Source: Deltaproteobacteria bacterium
GTDB lineage: Bacteria > Desulfobacterota_B > Binatia > UBA9968
Direction of reading: 5' to 3'
Length of the DNA stretch: 9,636 nt
NCBI GenBank assembly: GCA_016193385.1
Contig: JACPSF010000401.1
Location: 1 to 9,636 of the forward strand
The notes below the pieces were generated by a model. The model saw only the letters and a program-made list of their open reading frames with translations, was not told the DNA's origin and did not search any database. This document shows, piece after piece, positions 1 through 6,794 of this stretch; positions within the stretch are counted from its first letter, which is position 1; the number at the start of each line of letters is the position of its first letter. Made by a program: the position numbers and the translations under genes.

Positions 1-815
1 CGCTTCTCGCCCTGCTGGTAAACTTGGCCTCAGACGGAGCGGGGCGCCTCTCCTGGCAATTTTTTATCTCTTATCCCTCCCGCTTCGCCTCACAGGCCGG
101 AATACTCTCAGCCTGGGTAGGGACTACGCTGGTGATGTTGGTAACAACGACCACCGCCGTGCCACTGGGCGTAGCAGCGGGCGTATACCTGGAGGAGTAT
201 GCCCCCAAGAACCGGCTTACCGCTTTGATAGAAATCAACATTGCGAACCTTGCCGGTGTTCCCTCCATCGTCTATGGCCTCATGGCTTTGGGGCTTTTCG
301 TCTACCAGCTTCGGCTCGGGCAGAGCATCCTAACGGCCGGCCTTACATTAGCACTGCTCATTTTGCCGATTGTCATCGTAGCGACCCGTGAATCTATCAG
401 AGCGGTTCCGGGCAGCATCCGGGAGGCCGCTTACGCGCTAGGCGCAACCAAATGGCAAACGGTAAAAGACCACGTTCTTCCCTATTCCACCGGGGGCATC
501 CTGACCGGCGTCATCATCGCTCTGTCCCGAGCCATCGGCGAGACCGCGCCGCTCATCACCGTCGGCGCCCTCACTTTTATCGCCTTTCTGCCCTCGCCTC
601 CCGGCCAAGCGGAGTTCCCCTGCATTTCGTTCGAGTGGCTGAAGTCCCCGTTCACCGTGATGCCCATCCAAATGTTCAACTGGGTGTCCCGACCCCAGTA
701 TGAATTCCATCTGAACGCAGCCGCAGCCGGCCTGGTCCTGATGCTGATGACCCTGGCCATGAACGGGCTCGCGATCTACATCCGATTCCGCTTCCGCAGG
801 CGGATCAAATGGTAG
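1..815 (+). CDS. pstA: Phosphate ABC transporter permease PstA (5' end outside window)
   Basis: This is the inner-membrane permease subunit of the high-affinity Pst phosphate importer, which pairs with PstC to form the channel driven by PstB. The open frame continues upstream of the first possible internal start (TTG at 24): the preceding codons encode a hydrophobic stretch (LLALLVNL), so the gene is cut by the window edge and its true start is not visible. About 270 residues are present against the family's usual 280-300. The binding-protein-dependent permease EAA loop is clear ([15 protein letters not shown], around bases 420-465), followed by the PstA-typical [20 protein letters not shown] and [11 protein letters not shown]. 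Several further membrane segments follow, and the C-terminus is basic ([10 protein letters not shown]), as expected for a cytoplasmic tail. The stop lies close to pstB, consistent with one operon; pstS and pstC are presumably upstream, outside the window. Confidence 0.95.
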   Translation, partial: LLALLVNLASDGAGRLSWQFFISYPSRFASQAGILSAWVGTTLVMLVTTTTAVPLGVAAGVYLEEYAPKNRLTALIEINIANLAGVPSIVYGLMALGLFVYQLRLGQSILTAGLTLALLILPIVIVATRESIRAVPGSIREAAYALGATKWQTVKDHVLPYSTGGILTGVIIALSRAIGETAPLITVGALTFIAFLPSPPGQAEFPCISFEWLKSPFTVMPIQMFNWVSRPQYEFHLNAAAAGLVLMLMTLAMNGLAIYIRFRFRRRIKW

Positions 816-913
816 ATCCCCGGCGAAAGCGAGTTCCCGAGTGGAAAACAGACCCATCGGGAGGTAGGATGCAATTAGAATTAGAAGAAGGCCCAAACCT
901 CGCAAGGATCATC

Positions 914-1723
914 ATGGCCGAGACCGACACACGGAGGGCAATGCCGGAGGGGTCATCTGCAGAGCCGGATCAGCCGATCATCGAGATCCGCGATCTCAAC
1001 TTTTACTACGGACCAACCCAGGCCCTAAAATCTGTCAGCGTTGACGTGCCGGAACGACAGGCGACGGCATTCATCGGTCCTTCGGGCTGCGGCAAAACAA
1101 CTCTGCTTCGCTGCCTGAACCGCATGAACGATCTCATCGCCAATGTCAGGCTTAACGGCAGCATCAAGCTCCACGGACAAGAGATCTATGCGCCGGCGAC
1201 GGACGTGATTGAGCTGAGAAGGCGGGTAGGGATGATCTTCCAGAAGTGGAACCCATTTCCTAAAAGCATCTACGAAAATGTCGTCTACGGCCTGAGGATC
1301 GTGGGCGTCAACGACCGCCGGCAGCTCGAGGGGGCCGTGGAACTGAACCTCCGGCGCGCAGCGCTTTGGGATGAGGTCAAAGACAATCTCCATAAGAGCG
1401 CCCTGGACCTTTCCGGGGGGCAACAGCAGCGTCTCTGCATCGCCCGCGCCCTCGCGGTGGAGCCGGAGGTGCTGCTTATGGATGAGCCTTGTTCGGCCCT
1501 CGATCCAATCTCCACGGCGAAAATCGAGGAGCTGATCCACGAGCTGAAGGAGCACTTTACGATCGTCATCGTGACACACAACATGCAACAAGCCGCCCGC
1601 GTATCGGACCTAACGGCTTTCTTCTATCTGGGTGAACTGATAGAATCCGGACCGACGAGCAAAATCTTCACCACCCCCGAGAAGCGACAGACCGAAGACT
1701 ACATCACCGGGCGGTTTGGTTAA
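914..1723 (+). CDS. pstB: Phosphate ABC transporter ATP-binding protein PstB
   Basis: This is the cytoplasmic ATPase that powers PstA/PstC phosphate import. Counting from the start chosen here (269 aa), Walker A (GPSGCGKTT) is at about 55-63, the Q-loop segment is [15 protein letters not shown], the ABC signature (LSGGQQQR) is at about 166-173, Walker B (VLLMDEP) is at about 186-192, and the H-loop is IVTHNMQQ. The sequence before NFYYG and the C-terminal [10 protein letters not shown] are PstB-like. The start is uncertain. In-frame ATGs occur at 809 (overlapping the pstA stop), 869 (GGAGG 4 bases upstream), 914 (AAGGA 5 bases upstream) and 941 (GGAGG 3 bases upstream). E. coli PstB is 257 aa with only a short leader before the first strand, so 914 or 941 fits best. 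A tryptophan stands where QKPNPFP is usual. Confidence 0.96.
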   Translation: MAETDTRRAMPEGSSAEPDQPIIEIRDLNFYYGPTQALKSVSVDVPERQATAFIGPSGCGKTTLLRCLNRMNDLIANVRLNGSIKLHGQEIYAPATDVIELRRRVGMIFQKWNPFPKSIYENVVYGLRIVGVNDRRQLEGAVELNLRRAALWDEVKDNLHKSALDLSGGQQQRLCIARALAVEPEVLLMDEPCSALDPISTAKIEELIHELKEHFTIVIVTHNMQQAARVSDLTAFFYLGELIESGPTSKIFTTPEKRQTEDYITGRFG

Positions 1724-1736
1724 GCGGAGGACCGCC

Positions 1737-2423
1737 ATGCGTTCGGAGCATACCGATAAGCGATACGAAGAAGAGCTGAAGAAACTGCGCGAGGATATCC
1801 TTTACATGGGGGGGCTCGTGGAGGATCAGATCCAGAAAGCCGTAAGCTCTCTGGTGCAGCGCGACTCCCAGCTCGCCGAAACGATCATCGACCGGGACCA
1901 CGAGGTCAACCGCCTGGACGTGGGGATCGACGACCTCTGCATCCGCTTGCTCGCCCTCCACCAACCCGCCGGCAAGGATCTGCGTTTCATCACAACGGCT
2001 CTCAAAATCACCACCGACCTGGAGCGCATCGGCGACATGGCCGTCAACATCTGCGAGCGGGCCCTCGAGCTCAACCGCGAACCGCAGCTCAAGCCCTACA
2101 TCGACATCCCGCGTATGGCCAACATTGCCGAGCGGATGATTCACGAAAGCCTCGATGCCTTCGTGCGCGAAGACACCGACCTTGCCCTCAAGGTATGCAA
2201 AGACGATCAGGAGGTCGATGATCTCAACAGCCAGGTCTTCCGCGAGACGATCACCTTCATGATCGCGGATCCCCAGACGATCAACCGGGCGATGAAGATC
2301 ACCTCCGTATCCAAATACCTCGAGCGAATCGCCGACCATGCGACCAACCTAGCCGAGATGGTCGTCTTCATGGTCAAAGGCAAAAGCATCCGTCATCTCA
2401 AGGAGATCCCCCAGTCGATCTAG
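1737..2423 (+). CDS. phoU: Phosphate signalling regulator PhoU
   Basis: PhoU is a cytoplasmic all-helical metalloprotein. It connects the Pst transporter to the PhoR/PhoB two-component system and restrains Pho signalling and phosphate uptake when phosphate is plentiful. The 228-residue product has the expected tandem PhoU repeats, each carrying the metal-binding ExxxD signature: E96-D100 in DLERIGDMAVN and E196-D200 in YLERIADHATN. It opens with a PhoU-like helix (LKKLREDILYMGGLVEDQIQKA is the recognisable start region, shown here in outline only). The start at 1737 is chosen because a strong GGAGG (1726-1730) lies 6 bases upstream. The frame also extends to a TTG at 1716, but that lacks such a site and overlaps pstB. 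The gap to pstB is 13 bases, so co-translation is likely. Confidence 0.96.
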   Translation: MRSEHTDKRYEEELKKLREDILYMGGLVEDQIQKAVSSLVQRDSQLAETIIDRDHEVNRLDVGIDDLCIRLLALHQPAGKDLRFITTALKITTDLERIGDMAVNICERALELNREPQLKPYIDIPRMANIAERMIHESLDAFVREDTDLALKVCKDDQEVDDLNSQVFRETITFMIADPQTINRAMKITSVSKYLERIADHATNLAEMVVFMVKGKSIRHLKEIPQSI

Positions 2424-2435
2424 GACATGAAGACC

Positions 2436-2502
2436 GTTCAAAAGTTTAAGAGTTCAAGGGGTTCAACGAACTTTGAACCTTTGAACGTTTGAACCCTTGA
2501 AC
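2436..2502. repeat. 8-base-period palindromic array between phoU and phoB
   Basis: The gap between phoU and the response regulator is almost entirely a degenerate array of TTCAAnnn units. The left half (2436-2470) has units such as TTCAAAAG, TTTAAGAG and TTCAAGGG. The right half (2471-2502) has the complementary units (TTTGAACC, TTTGAACG, CTTGAAC). The halves form an imperfect inverted repeat: 2452-2468 pairs with 2486-2502, with a one-base slip on each side and a 17-base loop. It ends 8 bases before the phoB ATG. There is no T-run behind it, so it is not a classical rho-independent terminator. It might be an mRNA hairpin modulating phoB translation, a dispersed intergenic repeat, or a neutral low-complexity element. 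Confidence 0.8.
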
Positions 2503-2510
2503 TATCGCGT

Positions 2511-3224
2511 ATGCCCCCGAAGAAGATTCTGGTGGTGGAGGACGAGCCGGATATCCGAAAGCTCGTTCACTACAACCTGGCTCAGGAAAAATATCAGGTC
2601 ATCGAGGCTGAAGACGGAGAAAAGGCGCTCCGGCTACTCCAGCGCGAAAAGCCCGATCTGATCGTCCTGGACCTGCTCCTTCCGGGCATGTCCGGCCTCG
2701 AGCTGTGCCGCACCCTTCGGGAGCGGCCCGAGACGGCGCGGTTTCCTATCCTTATGCTCACGGCGAAGGCGGGCGAGGCGGATCGAGTCCTCGGGCTGGA
2801 GCTGGGCGCGGATGATTACCTCACCAAACCCTTCAGCTCCCGGGAGATGGTCGCCAGGGTCAAGGCGATCCTCCGCCGCTCGGAAATGCAGGCCACCCCA
2901 ACGAAGGAAGAAGTCTACGAGCGAGGACCCTTAAAGATCAACTTTGCAACCTACGAGGTTCAGGTCAAAGGCAAACCGATCCGTCTGACCCTCAAGGAAT
3001 TTGAGCTGCTGCGCGTTTTGGTCCAGAATCCGAACCGCGTCCTGAATCGGGACCAGCTATTGGATCGGGTTTGGGGAGGCGAGACCTTCGTCACGCCGAG
3101 GACAGTGGATGTCCATATCCGGCGCCTGAGAAAGGCGATCGAGAAGAACGATCGAAAGCCCACGTGGATTCTCACAGTTCGCGGGGTCGGGTATAAGTTT
3201 GATGAGCATGCCGTGGAAACATAG
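2511..3224 (+). CDS. phoB: PhoB-type (OmpR family) response regulator
   Basis: This is the DNA-binding response regulator expected to act on Pho-regulon promoters when phosphorylated by the downstream kinase. The 237-residue protein has an N-terminal receiver domain (about 5-118) with the acidic pair E10/D11, phospho-acceptor D54 (IVLDLLLPGMSG), T84 and K105 (ADDYLTKPF). A winged-helix effector domain follows (about 135-232), with LTLKEFELLRVL, RTVDVHIRRLRKAIE and the terminal GVGYKF hairpin. Position after pstA-pstB-phoU and before a PhoR-like kinase supports the PhoB assignment over other OmpR-family members. No convincing Shine-Dalgarno precedes the ATG at 2511; the bases immediately upstream belong to the palindromic array and a short TATCGCGT spacer. 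The coding end overlaps the kinase start by 23 bases. Confidence 0.93.
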   Translation: MPPKKILVVEDEPDIRKLVHYNLAQEKYQVIEAEDGEKALRLLQREKPDLIVLDLLLPGMSGLELCRTLRERPETARFPILMLTAKAGEADRVLGLELGADDYLTKPFSSREMVARVKAILRRSEMQATPTKEEVYERGPLKINFATYEVQVKGKPIRLTLKEFELLRVLVQNPNRVLNRDQLLDRVWGGETFVTPRTVDVHIRRLRKAIEKNDRKPTWILTVRGVGYKFDEHAVET

Positions 3225-5418
3225 CCTGGTTGCCAAGTTTTCCCTCTTTTATACGGGAATCGTCCTCCTCCTCTTGGGCGCCTCCTTTCTCTATTCCGCC
3301 GGAGTCGTCAAAACGCTTTATATCTCCTTTCTAGGGAAAAAGCTCCAACAGGAGGCCAAGATCGTAAGCCGACTGCTCCCCTCTCAACTCGAAGGGGAAG
3401 CCCTTGACAAGTTGTGCAGGCTTATCGCCACCGACCTGGGCGTACGCCTGACGATCATCGCCCCTGATGGAAAGGTGCTGGGAGACTCGGATGAGCCCTC
3501 CTCGACGATGGAAAATCACGGGACCCGCCTGGAAGTGCTTGAGGCGCTGTCGGTTGGAACCGGAGAAAGCATCCGCTACAGCACCACGGTCGGATACGAG
3601 ATGCTTTACCAGGCTATCGTCGACCGAGGAGGGCTGATCCCTCGCATCCTTCGCCTTTCCGTTCCCCTCGGGGACATCGAAGAGGTCATAGGCTCCATGC
3701 GCCGGGCCATCTTGGCCGGCCTTGTGTTCATCTCGGCCGTGGGTTTGGTCTGCGCCTATCTTTTTTCCCGCCGGCTCGGCCAAAGAGTCGGGCGTATGGC
3801 AGACTTTTCCCGGAAGGTCGCCATGGGCTCCTTCCCCCAGAATTTTTTTCCGCGCAAGGGCGAGGATGAACTCACGCTCCTGGAGCAGAATCTGAACGAG
3901 ATGAGCCTGAAAATCCGGGAGAAGATCAAAGAGATCCTCGCGGAAAAGGAGAAAGTCGATTCTATCCTTCGGTGCATGATCGAGGGACTCGTGGTCATCG
4001 ATACCCGTGGAAGGGTATTCCTCCTCAACGACAATGCGCGCCAAATGTTCCACTTGGCTGCCGACCAGAGTTTCAGCGGCGCATCTTTCATGGAGGTGTC
4101 ACGGCACCCGGAAATGAAGAAGCTCGTGGAGGAGGTTTTGGCCTGTGACTGCTCCCGAGAATGCTTTTCCAAGGAGGTTTCTCTTGGTGAAGGAAGATGG
4201 TTTCGGGTCAATGCGGTGAGTCTCAGGGACGGCGACGAACGCACCCTCGGTTACATCCTTGTCTTTCACGACATTACGGAGATCAAGCGCCTTGAGACCG
4301 TGCGCGCGGATTTCGTCGCCAACGTCTCCCATGAACTACGAACGCCGCTGACCGCGATCCGGGGATACGTAGAAACCCTGCTGCGAAATCCTCCGGCAGA
4401 TCCCGACGAGTCACGGAACTTTCTCGCGATCGTCCACCGACATTCCGAAAGGCTCGGCCGGCTGATCGATGACCTACTCACGCTCTCCGATTTGGAATCG
4501 GGAAAGATTCAACTGGCAAGGGAAGAAATCGAAGCGGGTGACCTGATAAGGCGGGTGGAGGAGATCTTCAAGGACCAGGCAAGTAAAAAAGGGGTCGCGT
4601 TTTCCCATCAGATTGACCCTGAACTACCTAGGATCGTGGGAGACCCGGACCGCCTGCAACAGCTCCTCATCAACCTGGTCGACAATGCGGTTAAATACAC
4701 TGCTGCGGGCGGGCGGGTAAACATTGCTGCACGCGCATCAGACCGTGCGCAAGGGGCGGAGCGGGCCGCAGTGGAGGTCGCCGTAGCGGACACGGGCTGC
4801 GGTATCCCCGAAAAAGACCTTCCCCGGCTGACTGAGCGCTTCTACCGAGTGGACAAGGCGCGCTCGCGCGAACTCGGCGGCACCGGACTTGGTCTGGCCA
4901 TCGTCAAACACATCGTCCAGGCGCATGGGGGACAGCTGAAAATTGAAAGCAAGCCGCAGCAGGGAACGACAGTCAGCGTCAGCCTTCCGGGCGCGATCGC
5001 CGATAAAAAGGCACACGGCATCCTCTTCCTCTGCACAGCCAACTCCTGCCGCAGCCAGATGGCGGAGGGATTCGCCCGCCCCCTCGCGCCTGAAGGAATG
5101 AGCGTTTACAGCGCGGGAACGGCCCCCAAACAGGTCAACCCTTTAGCCATTCAGGTCATGAAAGAGGTGGGCGTCGACATTTCCCGGCAGCGATCGAAAG
5201 GGATCGAAGAAATTCCGATGGAGCAGATCGATCTGGTGGCGACTCTCTGCGGCGAGGCGACGGAAAGCTGTCCGACCCTTCCGCCAAATACCCGCCATCT
5301 CCATTGGCCCCTTCCCGACCCGGCCCTGGCCGCGGGAACGAACGAAGAGATCTTGCAAGCCTTCAGGCAGGTCCGCGATGAGATCCGCGCACGCGTTGAG
5401 TCGCTTTTCGCGGCTTAG
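3202..5418 (+). CDS. phoR: PhoR-type sensor histidine kinase fused to a C-terminal ArsC arsenate reductase domain
   Basis: This is a membrane histidine kinase, the expected partner of the adjacent PhoB, and it carries an additional enzyme domain. Numbered from ATG 3202 (738 aa; ATG 3208 is an alternative), the order is: TM1 about 10-32, periplasmic sensor about 33-168, TM2 about 170-190, HAMP to about 243, PAS about 250-362, and HisKA with phospho-acceptor H377 (NVSHELRTPLTAIRGY). The HATPase follows, with N-box N495, G1 box at D530 (DTGCGIP) and G2 box GGTGLGL at 559-565, ending at SLP 596. After a linker of about nine residues comes a complete thioredoxin-type ArsC domain (606-735): P-loop CTANSCR with C611 and R617, redox pair C683/C690 (LCGEATESCP) and catalytic-type D706 (LPDPA). 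Spacings 611-683-690-706 equal 10-82-89-105 of pI258 ArsC. No stop, or ATG with a ribosome site, separates the parts. The fused role is inference. Confidence 0.95.
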   Translation: MSMPWKHSLVAKFSLFYTGIVLLLLGASFLYSAGVVKTLYISFLGKKLQQEAKIVSRLLPSQLEGEALDKLCRLIATDLGVRLTIIAPDGKVLGDSDEPSSTMENHGTRLEVLEALSVGTGESIRYSTTVGYEMLYQAIVDRGGLIPRILRLSVPLGDIEEVIGSMRRAILAGLVFISAVGLVCAYLFSRRLGQRVGRMADFSRKVAMGSFPQNFFPRKGEDELTLLEQNLNEMSLKIREKIKEILAEKEKVDSILRCMIEGLVVIDTRGRVFLLNDNARQMFHLAADQSFSGASFMEVSRHPEMKKLVEEVLACDCSRECFSKEVSLGEGRWFRVNAVSLRDGDERTLGYILVFHDITEIKRLETVRADFVANVSHELRTPLTAIRGYVETLLRNPPADPDESRNFLAIVHRHSERLGRLIDDLLTLSDLESGKIQLAREEIEAGDLIRRVEEIFKDQASKKGVAFSHQIDPELPRIVGDPDRLQQLLINLVDNAVKYTAAGGRVNIAARASDRAQGAERAAVEVAVADTGCGIPEKDLPRLTERFYRVDKARSRELGGTGLGLAIVKHIVQAHGGQLKIESKPQQGTTVSVSLPGAIADKKAHGILFLCTANSCRSQMAEGFARPLAPEGMSVYSAGTAPKQVNPLAIQVMKEVGVDISRQRSKGIEEIPMEQIDLVATLCGEATESCPTLPPNTRHLHWPLPDPALAAGTNEEILQAFRQVRDEIRARVESLFAA

Positions 5419-5427
5419 ACGAAAGAT

Positions 5428-5721
5428 CTACTTCGTCGTGAAGGAGTAGCTGCGCACCGTACCGTCTTTGTTGAAGACGACATACAGTTCCTTCGAGTCA
5501 CGGAGCTGCCCAAGCTCGTAATAATGAAAAGAATAGGTCCAGGTCTCGTAGCCGCTGTCCAGACCTCTACGATACGGCTCGCCGAAGTAGCCGAAAATGT
5601 CGCGCTGGGTAGTAACGTTTTGCTGGATACTCTTGATCGGCGTAACCGGAAATTCCCTGCCCACGGTCATGCAGCCCCACAGAAACACCAACAGCAATAG
5701 ACCGGCCAGTTTGCCTCCCAT
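5428..5721 (-). CDS. Small lipoprotein with BamE/SmpA-like domain
   Basis: A 97-residue predicted lipoprotein. Residues 1-16 form a short signal peptide with a hydrophobic core (LAGLLLLVFLWG), and a lipobox-like LWGC places the lipidated cysteine at residue 17. The mature part of about 80 residues contains TTQRDIFGYFGEPYRRG, then ETWTYSFHYYE, then a strand pair ending KELYVVFNKDGTVRSYSF. This pattern of helix, G.P turn, W.Y strand and FDKDGxV strand matches the SmpA/OmlA/BamE-type fold used by small envelope lipoproteins. It is too generic to claim the BamE function in outer-membrane protein assembly. The ATG at 5721 has GGAGG 4 bases upstream and lies 9 bases after the recR stop, so it is probably the last gene of the dnaX-ybaB-recR transcript. 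It converges on the kinase gene with 9 bases between their stops. Confidence 0.82.
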   Translation of the reverse strand: MGGKLAGLLLLVFLWGCMTVGREFPVTPIKSIQQNVTTQRDIFGYFGEPYRRGLDSGYETWTYSFHYYELGQLRDSKELYVVFNKDGTVRSYSFTTK

Positions 5722-5730
5722 AACCCCTCC

Positions 5731-6351
5731 TTAGATTTCCCTTCTTCCCTCAATCGCCTTGCCCAGGGTCACCGGGTCCGCATACTCGAGGTCCCCGCCC
5801 ATCGGAAGACCGCGAGCGATCCGGGTCACCTGGACCCCCAGGGGCTTGATCACTTTTGAGATATAAAGCGCCGTGGCCTCGCCTTCCACCGTGGGATTGG
5901 TCGCCACAATCACCTCCTGGATCTGATGGCCCTCGACGCGCCGGACCAATTCCTTAATCCGCAGCGCGTCCGGTCCGACGCCGTCCAACGGAGAAATCGC
6001 CCCGTGGAGCACGTGGTAGAGTCCCCTATATTCTTGAGAGTTCTCCACCGCCATCATGTCCGCCGGCTCCTCTACGACGCATATCTTTCCCCGCTCGCGC
6101 CGCGGATCCTGGCAAACTCGACACGTCCCTTCCTGCCCGCTCGCGGAAGTCACCTCGCTCAAGCCAAAGCAGCTGGGGCATAGCCCTATCCCTTGCCTCA
6201 GCTTACCGATGCTGTCGGCCAGCTCGAGCACGTCCTCTTTTTTTCCTTTGAGAAGGTGGAATGCCAACCGGGCCGCAGTCTTTTCCCCGATGCCGGGAAG
6301 CTTGCACAGCTCCTGAATCAAGCGCGCCAATGGCGCAGGATAGCTACTCAT
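5731..6351 (-). CDS. recR: Recombination mediator protein RecR
   Basis: RecR acts with RecO (and RecF) to load RecA onto gapped single-stranded DNA in recombinational repair. The 206-residue length is typical. In order, it shows an N-terminal helix-hairpin-helix (LCKLPGIGEKTAARLAFHLL, about 15-34), a C4 zinc finger at C58, C61, C77 and C80 with a slightly long central loop, and a TOPRIM domain beginning KICVVEEPADMMAVE. The conserved NPTVEGEATALYI segment and a C-terminal RIARGLPMGGDLEYADPVTL follow. The ATG at 6351 gives the expected MSSYPAPLARLIQEL start; its ribosome site is weak (GCGAGA only), and the upstream bases are part of a heptamer repeat array. It lies 88 bases after ybaB and is followed tightly by the lipoprotein gene. 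Confidence 0.97.
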   Translation of the reverse strand: MSSYPAPLARLIQELCKLPGIGEKTAARLAFHLLKGKKEDVLELADSIGKLRQGIGLCPSCFGLSEVTSASGQEGTCRVCQDPRRERGKICVVEEPADMMAVENSQEYRGLYHVLHGAISPLDGVGPDALRIKELVRRVEGHQIQEVIVATNPTVEGEATALYISKVIKPLGVQVTRIARGLPMGGDLEYADPVTLGKAIEGRREI

Positions 6352-6366
6352 TTTCTCGCTACGCTC

Positions 6367-6439
6367 GAAATCTCAGATTTCAAATCTCATATTTGAGACC
6401 CGAGATTATTTGAGATCTGAGATTTGAGATTTGAAATCT
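6367..6439. repeat. 7-base-period palindromic array between ybaB and recR
   Basis: A heptamer-period array fills the ybaB-recR gap. On the + strand, 6410-6437 reads as TTGAGAT, CTGAGAT, TTGAGAT, TTGAAAT, while 6368-6395 has the units in the opposite orientation. A perfect 14-base inverted repeat is present: AGATTTCAAATCTC at 6375-6388 and its exact complement at 6426-6439. It directly abuts the ybaB stop codon. In the transcript (- strand) it could fold into a hairpin between the two genes. It shares its unit with the array at 8501-8535, indicating one repeat family. There is no T-run expected of an intrinsic terminator. Confidence 0.85.
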
Positions 6440-6766
6440 TCACGGCATGAGCCCCGGGATTTTCAACCCGCCCGTCACTTTGCTCATCTCTTCCGAAACC
6501 ATCTCCCGCGCCCGGCGCATCCCCTCGTTGACCGCTGCCAAAATGAGATCTTCGAGCATCTCTTTCTCTTCGCGATTGATCACGGCCGGGTCCACTTGGA
6601 TCGAAGACAGCATCAATTGACCATTCACCGTCACCCGCACCATCCCCCCTCCGGCTGAAGCCTCCACGGTCTTGCGGCCCAGCTCCTCCTGGATCTGCGC
6701 CAACTTGGCCTGAATCTCCTGAGCCTGCTTCAAAAGGTTTCCCATCCCGCCCAAACCTTTAGCCAT
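6440..6766 (-). CDS. ybaB: YbaB/EbfC family nucleoid-associated protein
   Basis: A 108-residue member of the YbaB/EbfC family, which are small dimeric DNA-binding proteins associated with the nucleoid and typically encoded between dnaX and recR, exactly as here. The N-terminal region (GLGGMGNLLKQAQEIQAKL) is a long amphipathic helix with the family's M.LMKQAQ-like motif. The middle (VEASAGGGMVRVTVNGQLML) is the beta portion, and ILAAVNEGMRRAREMVSEEM is the C-terminal helix, followed by GGLKIPGLMP, a typical family ending. The ATG at 6766 is chosen for its very strong ribosome site (AAAGGAGG, about 5 bases upstream) and because it matches family length; the same frame is open further upstream into dnaX, but that part has no family similarity. 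The gap to the dnaX stop is 28 bases. Confidence 0.96.
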   Translation of the reverse strand: MAKGLGGMGNLLKQAQEIQAKLAQIQEELGRKTVEASAGGGMVRVTVNGQLMLSSIQVDPAVINREEKEMLEDLILAAVNEGMRRAREMVSEEMSKVTGGLKIPGLMP

Positions 6767-6794
6767 GAAATCCTCCTTTACCTCGGGCCGCAAG

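Noticed and set aside
24..815. TTG at 24 as the true start of pstA
   Set aside because: The frame is open to the window edge and encodes a hydrophobic stretch upstream, so the gene begins outside the window.
2436..2502. Pho box (PhoB binding site)
   Set aside because: Pho boxes are direct repeats at 11-base spacing with CTGTCAT- or TTAACA-like half sites. This array has 8-base spacing and TTCAA units that invert in the middle.
2436..2502. Rho-independent terminator after phoU
   Set aside because: The stem is AT-rich and imperfect and no T-run follows; the next gene starts 8 bases later.
5017..5418. ArsC as a separate gene translated from an internal start
   Set aside because: No ATG, GTG or TTG with a ribosome site lies between the end of the ATPase domain and the P-loop; the frame is continuous, so a fusion is the simpler reading.
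6367..6439. CRISPR array
   Set aside because: Units are 7 bases and contiguous, with no 20-40 base spacers and no cas genes.
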